Shown here piece after piece: positions 49,963 to 52,058 of a stretch of 52,058 nt of DNA (its first letter is position 1; the number at the start of each line of letters is the position of its first letter). Source of the DNA: DATGKR01 sp035294565 (GTDB lineage: Bacteria; Actinomycetota; Acidimicrobiia; Acidimicrobiales; Palsa-688); contig DATGKR010000090.1 of NCBI GenBank assembly GCA_035294565.1, positions 1-52,058 of the forward strand. The letters run 5' to 3'. The notes beneath the pieces are model-generated. The model saw nothing but the letters and a program-made list of their open reading frames with translations. It had not been told where the DNA came from and made no database searches. The translations under genes and the position numbers were made by a program.

Positions 49963-51078
49963 TCAGGCGGCGAGGATCTCGGCGACGACGCCGGCGAGGA
50001 GCGCCGCCCGGCGTGCGATGCCGCCGACCAGGGCGTACTCGCCTTCTGCGTGGGCGCCGTCGCCTTCGGCGCCGAGCCCGTCGAGGGTGGGGACCCCGAC
50101 GCCGGCGGTGAAGTTCCCGTCGGAGCCGCCGCCGACGGCCGCACCGGCCAGAGGCGGCATCCCGAGGCGCTCGGCGACGCGCTGAGCCAGCGCGTAGAGG
50201 CCCGCCGAGGAGGCCCGGTCGAGGGGAGGGCGGTTGATGCCTCCTTCGACGCGGATGGAGGCGCCCGGCAGGCAGGGTTGCAACTCCCGCAGCGCCCGGT
50301 CGACCCGCTCCTGTTCGGCGACGCTGGAGGCGCGCGCGTCCACGTCGAGGTAGGCGGACGCCGGGACGGTGTTGGTGGTGGTCCCCGACGAGGCGACCGT
50401 CGGGGTGACGGTGGTCCCGACCTCGGGTCGGCCCAGGCGGGCCACGGCGAGCGCCTGGTGGGCCAGCTCGACGGTGGCGTTGACGCCTTTTTCCGGTTCG
50501 AGGCCGGCGTGAGCGGCGCGGCCGGTAACGACCAGGCGGTACATGGAGGTCCCCTTGCGGGCGACCTTGAGGGCGCCCCCGGCGCTGGGCTCGAGCACCA
50601 GGGCAGCCCGGGCACCTGCGGCGGTCCGCTCGATGAGCCGCCTCGACGTCGGCGAACCGATCTCCTCGTCGGCGGTGAGCAGGATGGTGACCCCCTCCCG
50701 ACGGTCGAGGCAGGCAACGGCGTGGAACATCTGCACGATGCCGGCCTTCATGTCGAAGGCGCCCGGGCCGGTGGCCCGACCCGACCCGTCCACCCGGAAG
50801 GGCCAACGCGACAGCGTCCCCGCCGGCCAGACCGTGTCGTAGTGGCCCAGGAGGACGACGCCGGTCCGGCCTCCGAAACGCCAGAGCAGGTGGGTGCGGC
50901 CTTCGACGGCGACCTGCTCGGGAGCCTCGCCGAGGAGCTCGGCGCCGAGGGAGCCCACGGCGCTGGCGCAGGCTTCGAGGAGCGCCGGGTCGTCGGAGGG
51001 CGACTCGGCGTTGACGAGCGCCTCCAGCTCGGAGACGACCTGGGAGGTGTCGACGTGGTCTAGCCGAGCCACGCCCAC
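49963..51078 (-). CDS. M20-family metallopeptidase (glutamate carboxypeptidase-like)
   Basis: A 371-residue zinc peptidase of the CPG2 type. Metal ligands are H79 and D81 (LLGHYDTVWP), D109 (GAFDMKAG) and E138/E139 (TADEEIGSP); the dimerisation domain opens with RKGTSMYRLVVTGRAAHAGL. A further histidine follows in GDGAHAEGEYAL. It would remove a C-terminal glutamate or another residue from a peptide or N-acyl amino acid. It is the last gene of a reverse-strand operon and overlaps the RidA gene: start GTG 51078 (19-bp overlap) or GTG 51072. The substrate is unknown. Confidence 0.9.
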   Translation of the reverse strand: MGVARLDHVDTSQVVSELEALVNAESPSDDPALLEACASAVGSLGAELLGEAPEQVAVEGRTHLLWRFGGRTGVVLLGHYDTVWPAGTLSRWPFRVDGSGRATGPGAFDMKAGIVQMFHAVACLDRREGVTILLTADEEIGSPTSRRLIERTAAGARAALVLEPSAGGALKVARKGTSMYRLVVTGRAAHAGLEPEKGVNATVELAHQALAVARLGRPEVGTTVTPTVASSGTTTNTVPASAYLDVDARASSVAEQERVDRALRELQPCLPGASIRVEGGINRPPLDRASSAGLYALAQRVAERLGMPPLAGAAVGGGSDGNFTAGVGVPTLDGLGAEGDGAHAEGEYALVGGIARRAALLAGVVAEILAA

Positions 51079-51416
51079 GCTTCGATCTCCACTCTCGCCC
51101 CGAGGGGCAGCCCGGCGACGCCCACCGCGCTGCGGGCAGGGCGATGGTCTCCCATCGCCTCCACGTACGCCTCGTTCATCGCCGTGTAGTCGGCGATGTC
51201 AGCGAGGAACACGGTGGTCTTGACGACCTGGCCGAGGGTCGCGCCGTTCGCCTCCAGGAGGGCCCGCAGGTTGGCGACGCAACGGGCGGTCTGCTCGCGG
51301 ACACCACCTTCTTGGAGCTTGCCGTCGGCGAGCGCCACCTGGCCGCTGCAGATCAGCCAGTCGCCCGCCCGCACGGCGGGGGTGTAGGGACCGGCCGGCT
51401 TGGCTGCGTTGCTCAT
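51060..51416 (-). CDS. RidA/YjgF family enamine/imine deaminase
   Basis: A 118-residue protein of the RidA superfamily. It opens with KPAGPYTPAVRAGDWLICSG, continues with EQTARCVANLRALLEANGAT and VVKTTVFLADIADYTAMNEA, and ends with ARSAVGVAGLPLGARVEIEA. The ligand-binding arginine is in PARSAV. RidA proteins hydrolyse reactive enamines, protecting PLP enzymes, but divergent members act in purine or pyrimidine and aromatic breakdown. ATG 51416 overlaps the stop of the upstream probable molybdenum hydroxylase (ATGA). Linkage to a peptidase and a hydroxylase suggests a catabolic rather than a housekeeping role. Confidence 0.92.
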   Translation of the reverse strand: MSNAAKPAGPYTPAVRAGDWLICSGQVALADGKLQEGGVREQTARCVANLRALLEANGATLGQVVKTTVFLADIADYTAMNEAYVEAMGDHRPARSAVGVAGLPLGARVEIEAWAWLG

Positions 51417-52058
51417 CGGCCGAGGGTATCCGCCCGCCGGGCCGGCCAGCGCGCCGGCAGCCCCAGCGCGACCCAGGTGGCGGCGGCCACCGCCGCGAAG
51501 GCGGCGTCCGACGCCCGTTTTGGCTCCTCCCGGCTGGGCCGGACCCGCACCTCGACCGGCGGCGTGTCGCGCGCCCTGAGCACCCCGAACGACCTGATCG
51601 TCAGGTCCTCGGGGACGCCGTCGTCGCCGACGGCGATCCCCTCGGAGAGCACCCAGCCGAGGGCCATGTGGGCGGCGCCGACCAGGTAGGAGCGCAGGGT
51701 CACCTCGCTGAGCGGTTCCCCGGCGTCCACCTCCAGCCAGACCAGGCGGGGCCAGCCCCGCCCGTCGAGGTCGACCTTCGCCTCGGCCGTGGCGCCCTCG
51801 GGCGAGGCGACCGCCGCAGCCGCGGTCCCGGCGGCCCCGCCACCCGCCGCCGCCGAGCGGGCGGCCGCCAGGAGGACCGCCGCCTCGGCCCAGCCTGCCG
51901 CCCGCACGTGAGGCGAGACGGGCGGGCCGACAACGGGCACCTCCTCGACGTGCAGGCCGGGCGCAGCCGAACGGGCCGCGGCCGCCAGCACACCCGGCTC
52001 GGCGGCTGCGGCGAGGCGCAGGACGCCGGTGCCGTCCAGGCGGATCCCGGCCGCGGCC
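51413..52058 (-). CDS. Probable xanthine dehydrogenase-family Mo-subunit, C-terminal part (5' end outside window)
   Basis: The frame is open to the right window edge, so only the last 214 residues are visible. The end resembles molybdenum-binding subunits of the xanthine/CO dehydrogenase family: WPRLVWLEVDAGEPLSEVTL, then GAAHMALGWVLSEGIAVGDD, then LTIRSFGVLRARDTPPVEVR, and a C-terminal segment SREEPKRASDAAFAAVAAAT in the place of the usual KGVGEPP loop carrying the catalytic Glu. That loop is degenerate here, so activity is in doubt. A stretch AAAGGGAAGTAAAAVASPEG looks like a low-complexity insertion. It is the first visible gene of an operon with RidA and the M20 peptidase. The family call rests on partial resemblance only. 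Confidence 0.5.
   Translation of the reverse strand, partial: AAAGIRLDGTGVLRLAAAAEPGVLAAAARSAAPGLHVEEVPVVGPPVSPHVRAAGWAEAAVLLAAARSAAAGGGAAGTAAAAVASPEGATAEAKVDLDGRGWPRLVWLEVDAGEPLSEVTLRSYLVGAAHMALGWVLSEGIAVGDDGVPEDLTIRSFGVLRARDTPPVEVRVRPSREEPKRASDAAFAAVAAATWVALGLPARWPARRADTLGR

Overview
The window is very GC-rich and densely coded. Genes are joined by 4-nt ATGA, GTGA or TTGA overlaps, GTG starts are common, and several starts sit 5-8 nt after a -10-like hexamer, as in leaderless transcripts. Actinobacterial hallmarks include a GlnR-like regulator beside glutamine synthetases, lysC-asd, and secreted proteins carrying 'GYWL..DGG.FSFGDA.FYGS' repeats that I associate with Acidimicrobiia. Placement in Actinomycetota, probably Acidimicrobiia, is an inference. 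I saw no rRNA, tRNA or CRISPR array.

Left part (1-8.3 kb): the end of a Ser/Thr kinase and a small lipoprotein, then a branched-chain amino acid-type ABC importer in which both permeases are fused into one protein and both ATPases into another, followed by a membrane-anchored surface protein. From 8.3 to 17.3 kb: an enoyl-CoA hydratase/HSD10-like dehydrogenase pair, a PAS-GGDEF protein, a START-like/methyltransferase/UbiA-like operon, and a ClC protein with CBS and TrkA-C domains next to a MarR regulator.

Middle part (17.3-37.6 kb): a lipoprotein with an L,D-transpeptidase fold whose catalytic His and Cys are both replaced; a Tat-exported gluconate-dehydrogenase-like pair; asd and lysC; HD, DedA, Zn-alcohol dehydrogenase and VOC proteins; an intact L,D-transpeptidase; an MFS transporter; and three consecutive secreted proteins (subtilase with beta-propeller, neutral-ceramidase-like, NHL plus surface repeats).

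The stretch 37.6-42.74 kb is a gene graveyard. It holds remnants of a circularly permuted ATP-grasp/transglutaminase locus, a lipase, a cytochrome P450, an IS110 transposase and a tyrosine integrase, all with frameshifts, stops or deletions. Two apparently intact toxin-antitoxin pairs sit among them: a RelBE-type pair with a perfect palindrome at its promoter, and a HEPN toxin with an MNT-like partner in which both motifs of the known AMPylation-based neutralisation appear to be missing. This pair is the best candidate here for an undescribed mechanism.

Right part (42.7-52 kb): a nitrogen cluster with three different glutamine synthetases (GSI-beta, GSII and a GlnA2-like GSI) and a GlnR-like regulator around one divergent promoter region containing an 11-bp-spaced direct repeat. 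Next comes an XRE/nucleotidyltransferase pair with a compound palindromic operator, a D-aminoacylase-like amidohydrolase, and a reverse-strand operon of an M20 peptidase, RidA and the end of a probable molybdenum hydroxylase.
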